In this document: positions 1-9,399 of the stretch, piece after piece
Position numbering within the stretch: position 1 is the first letter of the stretch
Layout of the letters: every line of letters begins with the position of its first letter
Source of the DNA: Azoarcus sp.
Lineage (GTDB): Bacteria; Pseudomonadota; Gammaproteobacteria; Burkholderiales; Rhodocyclaceae
Direction of reading: 5' to 3'
Assembly: GCA_020725025.1 (NCBI GenBank)
Contig: DYFV01000056.1
Location: 1-35,545 of the forward strand
DNA length: 35,545 nt
Program-made: the position numbers and the translations under genes
The notes under the pieces: generated by a model
Seen by the model: the letters and a program-made list of their open reading frames with translations, nothing else
Told to the model about the DNA's origin: nothing
Databases searched by the model: none

Positions 1-2
1 CG

Positions 3-54
3 GAATCAACCGAATACCTGATCAACCCTTTTGCACAACTTGACGCACACAACT
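3..54. repeat. Left copy of 52-bp terminal inverted repeat
   Basis: These 52 bases are the exact reverse complement of 35494-35545, the last bases of the window; the match stops at base 55 (a against t). Read in the right-end orientation, the repeat holds short internal direct repeats: AGTTGTG twice, 14 bases apart, and GGTTGAT twice, 17 bases apart. It lies about 100 bases upstream of the symporter start. It could be a transposon end or a dispersed repeat at which an assembly broke; the sequence alone does not decide. Confidence 0.9.
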
Positions 55-157
55 ACAAAAAACATGGCCAGGTGCTCGCCCGCGCGCCCTGCCCGTGCTC
101 CGTCCCGTCTCCGTCTGCCCACGCCTCACGAGGGCGCTAACGAGAGGAGACGACTCA

Positions 158-1522
158 ATGGCTTCGCTTTCCACCCAGGCACTCGCCGGCCACGTGCACG
201 GCCAATGGACTTCCCGAATGGGCTTCGTGCTCGCCGCCACCGGCTCGGCGGTCGGGCTCGGCAACATCTGGAAGTTCCCCTACATGGTCGGCCAGAGTGG
301 CGGGGCGGCTTTCGTCCTGGTCTACCTGGGATGCATCGCGCTCATCGGCCTGCCCATCCTGGTGGCCGAATGGCTGCTCGGCCGGCGCGGCCAGGAGAAC
401 CCAATCAGCACCATGGCCGATCTCGCCGCGGCCAACCGCAGGAGCCGCGCATGGGTGACGGTGGGGGTGAGCGGCGTGCTCGCCGCCTTCCTGATCCTCT
501 CGTTCTACAGCGTGATCGGCGGCTGGGCCCTGGCCTACGTCACCGACGCGGCCGCCGGCAGCTTCAACGGGCTCACCAACGACGGCGCGGGCGCGCTCTT
601 CTCCGGCCTGCTCGCCTCCCCCGGGAGCCTGCTCGTATGGCACTCGGTATTCATGCTGCTCACCGCCGGGGTCGTCGCCATGGGCGTGGCGGGCGGCATC
701 GAGCGCGCCTCCAAGCTGCTCATGCCTGCGCTGGGGGTGCTGCTGCTGGTGATGGTGGTCTACGGCATGACCACAGGCGGCTTCGGCGCGGCGGTCGAGT
801 ACCTCTTCAAGCCCGACTGGAGCAAGCTCAACAGCGACGTGGTGCTGGCCGCCCTCGGCCACGCCTTCTTCACCCTGTCGCTGGGCATGGGCATCATGAT
901 GGCCTACGGCTCCTACCTCGGCGAGGAGGTGAACCTGCTGCGCTCGGCGCGCACCGTGGTGATCCTCGACACCGTGTTCGCGCTTACGGCGGGCCTCGCG
1001 ATCTTCCCCATCGTTTTCGCCAACGGACTCGACCCGGCAGCCGGTCCGGGCCTCATCTTCGTGACCCTGCCCCTCGCCTTCGGCTCCATCGCCGGCGGGC
1101 AGATCCTGGGGGTGATGTTCTTCGTGCTGCTCACCTTCGCCGCGCTCACCTCGGCGATCTCGCTGCTCGAGCCGCTCGTCGAGCTCATCGAGGAGCGCAC
1201 GCCCCTCGGCCGCGTCGGCGCCACCGTGCTCGGCAGCCTGGCGACCTGGGCCCTGGGCATCGCGGCGCTGCTCTCGTTCAACGCATGGAGCGAGGTGCAC
1301 TTCCTGGGGCTGAACGTGTTCGACCTGCTCGACAAGGCCACCAGCAAATACCTGCTGCCCCTCACCGGACTGGGCGCGATCCTGTTCGTGGCCTGGTGCC
1401 TGGATCCCAGGACGGTGCGCGCGGAGCTGCGCCTGTCCGATTTCGGTGCGCGGGTGTGGAACGTGGTGGCCCGCTACGTGGCGCCGGCCGGCGTGCTGGT
1501 GGTGTTTTTCAGCAGCCTGTAA
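158..1522 (+). CDS. Sodium-dependent transporter, SNF/NSS family
   Basis: Predicted inner-membrane sodium-coupled symporter of the neurotransmitter:sodium symporter family (LeuT, TnaT and MhsT relatives), probably importing an amino acid or similar small organic solute; the substrate cannot be read from sequence. The family signature of TM1 is clear: GSAVGLGNIWKFPY at residues 29-42, followed by the Gly-rich turn and repeated hydrophobic segments to the C-terminus. At 454 residues it fits bacterial family members, which often have 11 to 12 TM helices. An upstream in-frame ATG at 95 exists, but the ATG at 158 is preferred because GAGAGGAG lies just before it and the family N-terminus begins close to TM1. 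The next gene is a convergent Lrp-type regulator, a common partner of amino-acid transporters, although adjacency here does not prove regulation. Confidence 0.9.
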   Translation: MASLSTQALAGHVHGQWTSRMGFVLAATGSAVGLGNIWKFPYMVGQSGGAAFVLVYLGCIALIGLPILVAEWLLGRRGQENPISTMADLAAANRRSRAWVTVGVSGVLAAFLILSFYSVIGGWALAYVTDAAAGSFNGLTNDGAGALFSGLLASPGSLLVWHSVFMLLTAGVVAMGVAGGIERASKLLMPALGVLLLVMVVYGMTTGGFGAAVEYLFKPDWSKLNSDVVLAALGHAFFTLSLGMGIMMAYGSYLGEEVNLLRSARTVVILDTVFALTAGLAIFPIVFANGLDPAAGPGLIFVTLPLAFGSIAGGQILGVMFFVLLTFAALTSAISLLEPLVELIEERTPLGRVGATVLGSLATWALGIAALLSFNAWSEVHFLGLNVFDLLDKATSKYLLPLTGLGAILFVAWCLDPRTVRAELRLSDFGARVWNVVARYVAPAGVLVVFFSSL

Positions 1523-1541
1523 GAGGGAAAGAAAAGGAAAC

Positions 1542-1587
1542 GGGGCGCTCAGCGCCCCTGCGGCCCTGCCCTACAACGGCAGGGCCG
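1542..1587. terminator. Paired hairpins between convergent genes
   Basis: Two strong stems sit between the symporter and the Lrp gene. The first is GGGGCGC/GCGCCCC (1542-1548 with 1552-1558, loop TCA). The second is a 10-bp perfect stem CGGCCCTGCC/GGCAGGGCCG (1561-1570 with 1578-1587) that overlaps the Lrp stop codon. On the minus strand the first stem is followed by a T-rich run (GTTTCCTTTTCTTTCC), so it best fits a terminator of the Lrp gene. It may work in both directions. Confidence 0.6.
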
Positions 1588-2029
1588 TCTCGTTCTTGAT
1601 CTCGCGCAGCGCGACGTTCGAATGCGTCACGTCCACTTCCGGGATCTTGAGCAGGAAGTTGTGCATGAAGGCCGACAAGGCCTCCAGGTTGGGCAGGTAG
1701 AGCTTGAGCAGGCAGTCGGTCTCGCCGAGCAACTCGTAGCACTCCACCACTTCCTGGGCGCTCTTCACCACCGTCTCGAAACGGTCGAGCACCTCCGCGC
1801 TGTGCTTCTTCAGCTTCACGCGGACCCACACGCAGGTGCCCAGCCCGAGCTTGTGGCGGTCGAGCAGGGCGACGTAACCCTTGATGAGGCCGGCCTCCTC
1901 CAGTTCGCGCACCCGCCGCCAGCACGGTGAGGGCGACAGGCCGACCTTTTCGGCGAGGTTCTGGGTGCTGAGCGTGGAATCCTTCTGCAGCAGGGTCAGG
2001 ATCTGACGCTGGGCCTGATCGAGTTTCAT
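1571..2029 (-). CDS. Lrp/AsnC family transcriptional regulator
   Basis: DNA-binding regulator of the leucine-responsive family. Residues 1-60 are the AsnC-type winged helix-turn-helix (LDQAQRQILTLLQKDSTLS, then the recognition region LSPSPCWRRVRELEEAGLIKGY). The remainder is the alpha/beta RAM (Lrp_AsnC) effector and oligomerisation domain, ending after ALREIKNE. The length of 152 residues is typical. The ATG at 2029 is chosen over an in-frame GTG at 2050 because GAGG lies just upstream and family members begin MKLD. It converges on the SNF transporter, with hairpins between them. The effector is unknown; amino-acid sensing is the family norm. Confidence 0.92.
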   Translation of the reverse strand: MKLDQAQRQILTLLQKDSTLSTQNLAEKVGLSPSPCWRRVRELEEAGLIKGYVALLDRHKLGLGTCVWVRVKLKKHSAEVLDRFETVVKSAQEVVECYELLGETDCLLKLYLPNLEALSAFMHNFLLKIPEVDVTHSNVALREIKNETALPL

Positions 2030-2106
2030 GTTCGCCGCCTCGTCTCGCACGCGCAGGCACGCCCTCTGTCAAAGGCGGTGCCGCGCCGTCCTCCCCTGTC
2101 GAAGCC

Positions 2107-2451
2107 TCAGAGCACCTTGAGCAGTTCGACCTCGAATACCAGCGTCGCATTGGGCGGAATCACGCCGCCCGCGCCACGCGCACCGTAACCCAGCTCGGGC
2201 GGAATCGTCAGCTTGCGCCGCCCGCCTTCCTTCATGCCCGCCACGCCCTCGTCCCAGCCGCGGATGACGTGCCCCGCCCCGAGCGGGAAGTCGAACGGAT
2301 CGTTGCGATCCTTGCTCGAGTCGAATTTCCTGCCGTCGGTGAGCCAGCCGGTGTAGTGCACCGACACGCGCTTGCCCTTCTCGGCGGTGGCGCCGCTGCC
2401 GACTTCCTGGTCTTCGATGACGAGGCCGCTGGGGGTGGTGGTCGAGGTCAT
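2107..2451 (-). CDS. FKBP-type peptidyl-prolyl cis-trans isomerase
   Basis: Small single-domain FKBP of 114 residues that catalyses prolyl bond isomerisation. The whole protein is one FKBP fold: [18 protein letters not shown] near residues 29-46, the [31 protein letters not shown] core, and [14 protein letters not shown] at the end, which carry the conserved aromatic and Tyr residues of the active-site pocket. It has no signal peptide, so it is probably cytoplasmic. It lies downstream of msrA on the same strand with a 30-base gap, so co-transcription of two protein-repair or folding enzymes is plausible. Confidence 0.93.
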   Translation of the reverse strand: MTSTTTPSGLVIEDQEVGSGATAEKGKRVSVHYTGWLTDGRKFDSSKDRNDPFDFPLGAGHVIRGWDEGVAGMKEGGRRKLTIPPELGYGARGAGGVIPPNATLVFEVELLKVL

Positions 2452-2481
2452 GCGTGTTCTCCTTGGGTGAAAGGCGCGATT

Positions 2482-3045
2482 CTACCTGCCCTGCCTACGC
2501 CGCTCGGCGAACTTTTCGCGGAATTTCGCGATCTTTGGGGCGACCACGTACTGGCAGTACGGCTGGTCCGAGTGGTGCGCGTAGTAGTCGTGGTGCTCCG
2601 GCTCGGCCGGCCAGAAGGTTCCTGCCCGCTCCACCTTGGTCACGATGGCCGAGGGAAAGACCCGCTTCTCGCCCATCTCCTCGATGAGCGCGAGGGCCGT
2701 ATGCAGTTGCTCCTCGCTCGTGGCGAAGATTGCCGACCGATATTGCGGCCCGATGTCGTTGCCCTGACGGTTGAGGGTGGTGGGGTCGTGGACGACGAAG
2801 AAGATCTCGAGCAGATCCCGATAGCCGATCGTTTCGGGATCGAACTCGATCTTCACCGCCTCCGCGTGCCCGGTACCGCCTTCGCACACCTGGCGGTATG
2901 TGGGCGCGTCCGCGCGCCCCCCGGTGTAGCCGGAAGTGACGGACAACACTCCGTTCACATCCTTGAAAACCGCCTCCAGGCACCAGAAGCAGCCGCCCGC
3001 CAGGATGGCGGTCTCGCGTGCCGAAGGCTTTTCGTGCGACGTCAT
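2482..3045 (-). CDS. msrA: Peptide-methionine (S)-S-oxide reductase MsrA
   Basis: Repairs oxidised methionine (the S-sulfoxide) in proteins, using thioredoxin for recycling. The catalytic motif GGCFWC is at residues 17-22, with Cys19 as nucleophile. Other family blocks follow: SGYTGG, TGHAEAVKIEFDP, VVHDPTTLNRQGNDIGPQYRSAIF and EPEHHDYY. The 187-residue product has no signal peptide. The ATG at 3045 is preferred because GGAGGAGG lies upstream and longer frames run back through the tamB gene. It is followed closely by the FKBP gene on the same strand. Confidence 0.95.
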   Translation of the reverse strand: MTSHEKPSARETAILAGGCFWCLEAVFKDVNGVLSVTSGYTGGRADAPTYRQVCEGGTGHAEAVKIEFDPETIGYRDLLEIFFVVHDPTTLNRQGNDIGPQYRSAIFATSEEQLHTALALIEEMGEKRVFPSAIVTKVERAGTFWPAEPEHHDYYAHHSDQPYCQYVVAPKIAKFREKFAERRRQGR

Positions 3046-3107
3046 AAAAATGCCTCCTCCATGATTACGCAGCTGATGTGACAACGTGGCCCCGCGGCGA
3101 TTCCCCA

Positions 3108-6100
3108 CTATTTGAACGAGATCGTGTAATAGATATCGGCCGAGTTGTAAGTGCCGCTGCGAGCCACCACCGAGACCCTCCGAGTGAGCTGGTAGGTGAG
3201 CTTGATGAGCCGCTCCGCGCCGCCCAGGCTCTGCTCGAAGGAAAGAAACAGATCCGAGGACAGCCGCTTGCCCAGGGTGAGGACCTGTCCGCTCACGGTC
3301 CCCTCGCCGGTCACCACGCTGCCCTCCCCCACGACGCGGCTGGTGGCTCGACGCTCCACGCTGCCGAGCTCGCCCTGCCCGATCGACAGCTCGTCGAAGC
3401 CCAGGCTCCGGGAAAGCTGCTCGGTCATGCCGCCGCCGCCCGGTTTCCCAAGCAACGCCCGTGCCGCCGGCAGGAGCACCCCGAGGTCCGCACCGCTGCC
3501 GGCCGCAGGCGGACGGCCCAGCACGATCCACGAGAGCTTCTCGGGGTCGGGCACGCTCGGCTCCGATACCAGCCGGACCTGGGGCCGGCGCACGCTTCCC
3601 GTGATCGCGACGCCCGCCTCCACCGCGAGGCCCTTGCGCAGGGCCACGACGTTGAGGCCCGGGTTGTCGAGCGGCCCCTGGAAGTTCACGATCCCGCGCT
3701 CGAGGGAGAGTTGCTGGCCGTAGCCGCTGAAGGTGCCCCCGACGGTCTCCACGGTGCCGATCGCGCGCAACGGCTCGCCCTCGCGCAGCCGCAGCTGCAG
3801 GGTGCCGGTGAGCCGGGTATCGACACCCAGCGCCGACAGGTAGAGGTGGTCGCCCAGCGCGACGGCGACGTCGGCCGTGACCTTCAGCGCGCCGGGCCCC
3901 GGCTCCTCCTGTCCGACGATCACCACGTCCTCCGACAGGCTCGGCGGCGGCGTCTCGGCGAGCTCGATGTAACCTGCGTCGACATGCATCCTGGCGTCGA
4001 TCTCGACACTGCTCCAGGTGCTCGTGCCGCGCCCCTCTCCCGACAGCATCATCCAGCGATCGGGGCGCTGCAGGAGCGGCAGGCGCTCGGCCCGGAAGCT
4101 GAAGTCCCCCTCGCCGCTGTCGAGCGCGATCTCCCCCGAGGCGGTGAGGCGACCCGGCTCGTCGGTAAGGCGCTGGAAGGGGATCCGCCCCTCGTCGGGG
4201 CGCACCCGGTTCGGCGAGACGAACTCGAGGCGGGCGAGCCGCAGGCGGTCCCGGTCGAACTCGGCGAGCAGCTCGCCTCCGCGGAGATGCAGGCCCTCGT
4301 CCACCAGCACGATAGAGAGACCGCTGCCCGCGATGCGCCCACTCGCGCGCGGCTCGGCGGGCGTGCCGGCCAGGGTTAAGTCCGCCTGCAGGCTGCCGTC
4401 GGTGACGAGATTCTCCTGCATGAGGCGTCCCGCCCAGGCGATGGACGGCATGTCCAGGTGTGCCGAGCCCAGCAGGGGAGCCTCCTCGGCGAGGCCCCAT
4501 CCGCCGTCCGCGTCGCGCTCGGCGAGCGCGGTCGCGGAGCCCGACAGCTCCCCGAGCTCGGTACCGCGGGCCGCGAAGGACAGGGCGAGGCGGTTGTCGC
4601 GGGCGGTGAGCAGTGCCTCGAGATGCTCGAGGCCGAGGCGGGTGCCGATCTCCCCGGTGACGGTCAGATCGCCCGACTCGCGGAACACGCGCAGCTCGCC
4701 CTCGGCGCTGTCGGTCAGGCGGAGGTCCCACTCGGCGCCCAGCACCAGCGGCCCCGGTCCGCGCCGCGGCCGGCCCTCGGGACGGGCGGTGAGCCCGAAG
4801 GCAAGGCCGGTGAGATTGCCGCGCGCCGCGATGCGCTCGGGCGTCCACACCGTCTCCTCCAGGCGGATGCGCCCCTGCTCGCCGGCGTCGAGCACGGCTC
4901 GGCCGAGCGCGACGCGGTCGGCTGCGGCCACGAGCTCGGCCGGTTCGGTGAGACGGGCGGCGAAGCGCCCTTCCGATTCGAGCTCGACCAGCTCTCCCGT
5001 CCACCGCAGCGGATCGTCGGACAACGCGCCGGCGAGCCGCGCGCGCAGCGTGTCGCCTTCGGCGCCGCGGGCGTCGAGCTCGATGCGGTGCTCGCCCCGG
5101 CGGCCATCGATGGCGAGCGCCGCTGCGTCGAGCCAGGCCGGCTCGCCCTCGGGCCCGACGCCGGAGAGGCCGAGGGCGAGCTCGAACGGCCCGTCCAGCC
5201 CGGCTTCCAGCTGCCCCTCGGCGTTGAGGCCGGCCACCCGCGTTCCGCCCGGCAGGACGAGCCGCTCGGCGAAGAGCCGCAGCGTGCCGCCCGGCTGGGA
5301 GCGGGTGCCGGTGAGCGTCGCGTCGAGACGGGCGCGGCCTGCGAGCTCGTCATGAAGCGCGCCCAGCGCGGGTGCATCGACCTCCACCTCCAGCGCGTCG
5401 CCCGGCGTACCCCACGCGCCTTCCGCGACGAGCCGGTTGCCGGCCAGCGTCATGTCGACGTCCACATCCGCGAGTCGCTCGCCTGCCACGCGCACTCGCC
5501 CCTCCCCCTCAAGCGCCCGCCCCTCCAGCCGGCTCGGACGCAGGCGCCAGGCGGCGGTGAGATCGGGCGAGGCGGCAAGGCGGCCCTCCGTCTCGAAGCT
5601 AAGGTTGAGATCGGCCGACGGCGCCTCGGCGACGAGCGCGCTCGGATCGAAGCGGGACAGCTCCCCGGCGGCGGAGAAACTGCGCGGCGCATCGGGTTGT
5701 GCCGGGAGCTCGACGCTGCCCTGCCCCTGCACGCGAGCCTTGCCCAGGCGCAGGTCCACCCGGGCTTCCTGGCGTGCGGCATCGCCTTCCGCCTCGAGGC
5801 TCCCCGAAAGCACCGCCGACGGCAGCCGCCCGTCGAGCCGGTGCACGTCGATGCCGGCGAGCGCCAGGGCCGCGGAGAGACGGCCGATGGCGTCCGGCGC
5901 GGCCTCGGGCCGCCAGGTGAGCGCTCCCGACAGGCGCCCGCCGCCGGGCGTGCGCAGGTCGAGTCCATCGACGACGGTCTCCACGGGCGTCCAGCGCAGC
6001 TGCGCCGCCAGCCGTTCGAAGGGCAGGCCGTTCTCGTCCAGGGTCGCCGGCGCGCGGTTGACGACGGTGACGGGGCCGACCAGGGTCCAGGGGTCGGCCG

Positions 6101-6989
6101 ACTCCGCCTGCAGGTCCGCCTCGATACGCAAGGCGGCGCGCGGGGCGCCGGCCAGGAAGGCGGAAGGGTCGAGCTCGCCCACCGCTGCGCGCAGGCTTCT
6201 CAGCGGCACCGTGGCGAAGGGAGCGGCCACCATGTCGGCCTCGCCCGACAGTCCCGCCCCCTGGGCGTCCACATGCACGCGCGGCTCGATCAGGTCGCCT
6301 TCGGCGGTGAGCGCAAGCACGTAAGGGTAGCCTTCGCGCTCGCCCTCGACGGTCCCACGGGCCGACAGCGGGAAAGGAGAGCGCCCGTCGATCTCGCCGG
6401 AAAGTCGTGCCCTCCCGAACGGCGCCCCCGCCCCGGCGGCCTCGAAGCGGTGATGGCGTCCGTCGCTATGGAAGGCCCCCGAGAGACCCGACAACTCGAG
6501 GCTCGCCGCACCGTCCGGTTCCGGGACCGGCGTCCACACCAGCATGCGCAGGCGCCCGATGCGCAGCGCGTCGACGGATACCGGGAAGGGCAGCTCGAGC
6601 GATTCGGGCGGCACCGCAGGCGCGGGCTCCTCCCCGGGCCGGGTGGAGACGTCGAGCGTGTCGGCGCCGAGCCGGGCGATCTCGAGCCGCGGCTCCAACA
6701 GGGCCCCGGCATCCCACTCGAGCTCCAGGTCGGAGGCCCTGAGCCGCAGATCGGGCAGCTCCACCCGCAGCGCGCCGAGCCGCAAGGGGCCGGCGAGCCG
6801 CCCGGCAGGCGCGGTGACGGCGATGCGCCCGCCGCTTGCGGCTTCCGCCAGCTGCACCGCGGCACGCAGCCCGGACTCGGTGAGCACGAGCCAGAGCGCG
6901 AGGCTGGCCAGCGCGACGACGACGCCCAGCAGACCCGCCGCCCCCCACCTCATCCAGCGCCGGCGCCGTTTGCGGGGAGGGCCGTTCAT
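3108..6989 (-). CDS. tamB: TamB-like translocation/assembly (DUF490) protein
   Basis: Large inner-membrane-anchored periplasmic protein of the TamB/AsmA-like group, which bridges the envelope and helps outer-membrane protein assembly or phospholipid transport. The 1293 residues begin with a basic stretch and one TM anchor (RRRRWMRWGAAGLLGVVVALASLALWLVL cannot be missed near residues 8-37 and is split here only for description). A very long repetitive beta-rich region follows, then a C-terminal DUF490 domain ending YYTISFK, the aromatic ending typical of TamB. The ATG at 6989 lies 10 bases after the trpC stop, with TGAGGA overlapping that stop as ribosome-binding site, so it is probably translated from the trp transcript. 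No tamA (BamA paralogue) is adjacent, which is unusual since the two are commonly neighbours. Family assignment is good; the exact symbol is inferred. Confidence 0.85.
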   Translation of the reverse strand: MNGPPRKRRRRWMRWGAAGLLGVVVALASLALWLVLTESGLRAAVQLAEAASGGRIAVTAPAGRLAGPLRLGALRVELPDLRLRASDLELEWDAGALLEPRLEIARLGADTLDVSTRPGEEPAPAVPPESLELPFPVSVDALRIGRLRMLVWTPVPEPDGAASLELSGLSGAFHSDGRHHRFEAAGAGAPFGRARLSGEIDGRSPFPLSARGTVEGEREGYPYVLALTAEGDLIEPRVHVDAQGAGLSGEADMVAAPFATVPLRSLRAAVGELDPSAFLAGAPRAALRIEADLQAESADPWTLVGPVTVVNRAPATLDENGLPFERLAAQLRWTPVETVVDGLDLRTPGGGRLSGALTWRPEAAPDAIGRLSAALALAGIDVHRLDGRLPSAVLSGSLEAEGDAARQEARVDLRLGKARVQGQGSVELPAQPDAPRSFSAAGELSRFDPSALVAEAPSADLNLSFETEGRLAASPDLTAAWRLRPSRLEGRALEGEGRVRVAGERLADVDVDMTLAGNRLVAEGAWGTPGDALEVEVDAPALGALHDELAGRARLDATLTGTRSQPGGTLRLFAERLVLPGGTRVAGLNAEGQLEAGLDGPFELALGLSGVGPEGEPAWLDAAALAIDGRRGEHRIELDARGAEGDTLRARLAGALSDDPLRWTGELVELESEGRFAARLTEPAELVAAADRVALGRAVLDAGEQGRIRLEETVWTPERIAARGNLTGLAFGLTARPEGRPRRGPGPLVLGAEWDLRLTDSAEGELRVFRESGDLTVTGEIGTRLGLEHLEALLTARDNRLALSFAARGTELGELSGSATALAERDADGGWGLAEEAPLLGSAHLDMPSIAWAGRLMQENLVTDGSLQADLTLAGTPAEPRASGRIAGSGLSIVLVDEGLHLRGGELLAEFDRDRLRLARLEFVSPNRVRPDEGRIPFQRLTDEPGRLTASGEIALDSGEGDFSFRAERLPLLQRPDRWMMLSGEGRGTSTWSSVEIDARMHVDAGYIELAETPPPSLSEDVVIVGQEEPGPGALKVTADVAVALGDHLYLSALGVDTRLTGTLQLRLREGEPLRAIGTVETVGGTFSGYGQQLSLERGIVNFQGPLDNPGLNVVALRKGLAVEAGVAITGSVRRPQVRLVSEPSVPDPEKLSWIVLGRPPAAGSGADLGVLLPAARALLGKPGGGGMTEQLSRSLGFDELSIGQGELGSVERRATSRVVGEGSVVTGEGTVSGQVLTLGKRLSSDLFLSFEQSLGGAERLIKLTYQLTRRVSVVARSGTYNSADIYYTISFK

Positions 6990-6999
6990 GGAATCGTCC

Positions 7000-7788
7000 T
7001 CAGCCGAATAGCGCGCGCAAACCCTCGCCTGGATCCGGAACGCGCATGAAGGCCTCGCCCACGAGGAAGACATTCACTGCGTGGGCGCGCATCAGCGCCA
7101 CGTCGTCGGGGGCGAGAATGCCCGACTCGGTGACCACGATGCGATCGGAGGGAATGCGTCCGAGCAGGTCGAGGGTGGTCTGCAGGCTCACCTCGAACGT
7201 GCGCAAGTTGCGGTTGTTGATGCCCACGAGCGGGGTGGTGAGCTGCAGCGCCACCTCCAGCTCGTCCGCGTCGTGCACCTCCACGAGGACCGCGAGGCCG
7301 AGTTCGCCGGCAAGCGCCTCGAGCTCGCGCATGGCGGCCAGGTCCAGGGCGGCAGCGATGAGGAGGATCGCATCCGCCCCCATGGCCCGCGCCTCGTAGA
7401 CCTGCCACGGGTCGACCATGAAGTCCTTGCGCAGCACCGGCAGGTGGCAGGCGGCGCGCGCCGCCTGCAGATACTCGGGCGCGCCCTGGAAGAACTGCCG
7501 GTCCGTGAGCACCGAGAGGCAGGCCGCGCCTGCGCGCTCGTAGGCGATGGCGATCTCGCTCGGGCGGAAGTCGGGGCGGATGACGCCCTTGGACGGGCTC
7601 GCCTTCTTGATCTCGGAGATCACCGCGGGTTCGCCGCGGGCGATCCGGGCGCGGATCGCGCCAACGAAGTCGCGCGCGGGCGCCTGTGCCCGGGCGCGCT
7701 CGGCGAGCTCCGCCACCGGATGGGCACGGCGGCCCGCCTCGACCTCGTCGCGCTTGACCGCCAGGATCTTGTTCAGGATGTCGCTCAT
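7000..7788 (-). CDS. trpC: Indole-3-glycerol phosphate synthase
   Basis: Closes the indole ring in tryptophan synthesis (CdRP to indole-3-glycerol phosphate). It is a 262-residue TIM barrel with the classical blocks: [12 protein letters not shown] near residues 57-68 (catalytic Lys), [56 protein letters not shown] and VTESGI. It is a single-function enzyme, not fused to TrpF. The start overlaps the trpD stop by ATGA (7785-7788), showing translational coupling in trpG-trpD-trpC. Confidence 0.97.
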   Translation of the reverse strand: MSDILNKILAVKRDEVEAGRRAHPVAELAERARAQAPARDFVGAIRARIARGEPAVISEIKKASPSKGVIRPDFRPSEIAIAYERAGAACLSVLTDRQFFQGAPEYLQAARAACHLPVLRKDFMVDPWQVYEARAMGADAILLIAAALDLAAMRELEALAGELGLAVLVEVHDADELEVALQLTTPLVGINNRNLRTFEVSLQTTLDLLGRIPSDRIVVTESGILAPDDVALMRAHAVNVFLVGEAFMRVPDPGEGLRALFG

Positions 7789-8813
7789 GCGAATTTCCGC
7801 GTGTAGCCGACGAACTCGTCGAGCTTGGCGCGCGCCGCGCCGCTCGCAATCACCTCGCGGGCACGCAGCACGCCGGCCCCGATCGAATCGACCAGGTTTG
7901 CCGTATACAACGCCACACCCGCGTTGAGGATGACGATCTCGCGCGCCGCGCCCGGCCTGTTCTCGAGCGCCGCCACCAGCGTCTCCTTCGACTCGGCCGC
8001 ATCCTCCACCCGCAAGTTGCGGCCGCTCGCCATGGCGAGGTCGTAGTCCTCGGGATGGATCTCGTACTCCAGGATCTCGCCGTTCTTGAGCTCGCCCACC
8101 ATGGTGCCCGCCCCCAGGGTGACCTCGTCCATGCCGTCCAGGCCGTGAACCACCAGCACGTGGTTCGCCCCCAGCCGTTGCATTACGCGTGCCTGGATCC
8201 CGACGAGATCCGGATGGAAAACGCCCATCAGCGTATTGGGGGCACCGGCCGGGTTGGTGAGCGGACCCAGGATGTTGAAGATGGTCCGCACGCCCATCTC
8301 GCGCCGGACCGGCGCGACGTTCTTCATCGCGCTGTGGTGGGAGGGGGCGAACATGAAGCCGATGCCGGTGGCCGCGACGCACTCGCCCACCTGCTCCGGG
8401 GTGAGCGCGAGGTTCACCCCGAGCGCTTCCAGCACGTCGGCGCTGCCGCTCTTGGAGGAGACGCCCCGGTTGCCGTGCTTGGCGACCCGCGCACCCGCGG
8501 CGGCGGCCACGAAGATGGTGGCGGTGGAGATGTTGAAAGTGTGGGTTCCGTCGCCGCCGGTGCCCACCACGTCGAGGAAGTGATCGTGCGGCGGCGGCAC
8601 CTGCACCTTGGTGGAGAGCTCACGCATCACGGTGGCGGCCGCGGCGATCTCGCCGATGGTCTCCTTCTTCACGCGCAGGCCGGCGAGGATGGCAGCCGTC
8701 ATCACCGGCGAGAGCTCGCCGGCCATGATCTGGCGCATGAGCGAAAGCATCTCGTCGTAGAAGATCTCGCGGTGCTCGATGACGCGCTGCAGGGCTTGTT
8801 GGGCGGTAATCAT
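7785..8813 (-). CDS. trpD: Anthranilate phosphoribosyltransferase
   Basis: Transfers the phosphoribosyl group from PRPP to anthranilate, the second step of tryptophan synthesis. The PRPP-binding glycine loop [11 protein letters not shown] starts at residue 84, and [21 protein letters not shown] at 112-132 contacts anthranilate. The [30 protein letters not shown] block is intact. At 342 residues it is full length. It lies 19 bases downstream of trpG and overlaps trpC by four bases. Confidence 0.97.
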   Translation of the reverse strand: MITAQQALQRVIEHREIFYDEMLSLMRQIMAGELSPVMTAAILAGLRVKKETIGEIAAAATVMRELSTKVQVPPPHDHFLDVVGTGGDGTHTFNISTATIFVAAAAGARVAKHGNRGVSSKSGSADVLEALGVNLALTPEQVGECVAATGIGFMFAPSHHSAMKNVAPVRREMGVRTIFNILGPLTNPAGAPNTLMGVFHPDLVGIQARVMQRLGANHVLVVHGLDGMDEVTLGAGTMVGELKNGEILEYEIHPEDYDLAMASGRNLRVEDAAESKETLVAALENRPGAAREIVILNAGVALYTANLVDSIGAGVLRAREVIASGAARAKLDEFVGYTRKFA

Positions 8814-8832
8814 GGCTTGCCTCTCGTCCGGA

Positions 8833-9399
8833 TCATTGCTGTTCGAGGAAGTTCTTCAGTAGCTCGTGGCCGTGCTCGGTGAGGATGGACTCCGGGTGGA
8901 ACTGCACGCCCTCGACCGCGAGCGTCTTGTGGCGCACCCCCATGATCTCGCCGTCGTCGGTCCACGCGGTCACCGCCAGCACCTCGGGCAGGCTCTCCCG
9001 CTCGATGGCGAGGGAGTGGTAGCGGGTGCAGGTGACGGGGTTCGGGAGGCCGCGGAACACGCCCTGCCCTTCGTGATACACCGGCGAGGTCTTGCCGTGC
9101 ATCAGCCGCTTGGCGTGCACGATGCGTCCGCCGAAGGCCGCACCGATGCTCTGGTGGCCGAGGCACACCCCGAGGATGGGGATCTTGCCGGCGAACTCGC
9201 GGATGGCGGGTACCGAGATGCCCGCCTCGTTGGGCGTGCACGGCCCCGGCGAGATCACGATCCGCTCCGGCTTCATCAGGGCGATCTGCTCGAGGGTGAG
9301 CTCGTCGTTGCGGAACACCTTCACGTCGGCACCCAGCTCGCCGAAGTACTGGACGAGGTTGTAGGTGAAGCTGTCGTAGTTGTCGATCATGAGTAACAT
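8833..9399 (-). CDS. trpG: Anthranilate synthase glutamine amidotransferase subunit
   Basis: Class I glutamine amidotransferase that supplies ammonia to TrpE for anthranilate formation; it may also serve PabB. It has the nucleophile Cys79 in GVCLGHQ, and His168 and Glu170 in FHPES complete the triad. The N-terminus [23 protein letters not shown] is the standard one, so the gene is complete at 188 residues. No TrpE gene lies upstream: the sequence before the ATG is AT-rich (TTATAAATTAAT) and begins a stretch with no gene. This suggests that a rearrangement or insertion separated trpG from its usual partner exactly at its start codon. Its translation and transcription signals must then be new. 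Confidence 0.96.
   Translation of the reverse strand: MLLMIDNYDSFTYNLVQYFGELGADVKVFRNDELTLEQIALMKPERIVISPGPCTPNEAGISVPAIREFAGKIPILGVCLGHQSIGAAFGGRIVHAKRLMHGKTSPVYHEGQGVFRGLPNPVTCTRYHSLAIERESLPEVLAVTAWTDDGEIMGVRHKTLAVEGVQFHPESILTEHGHELLKNFLEQQ

Noticed and set aside
31..1599. Long plus-strand frame covering the symporter gene in another frame
   Set aside because: Arg/Pro/Gly-rich shadow of a high-GC gene, with no domain; the SNF frame explains the region.
4458..7049. Long plus-strand frame opposite tamB
   Set aside because: Antisense shadow of GC-rich coding sequence with low-complexity composition and no ribosome-binding site.
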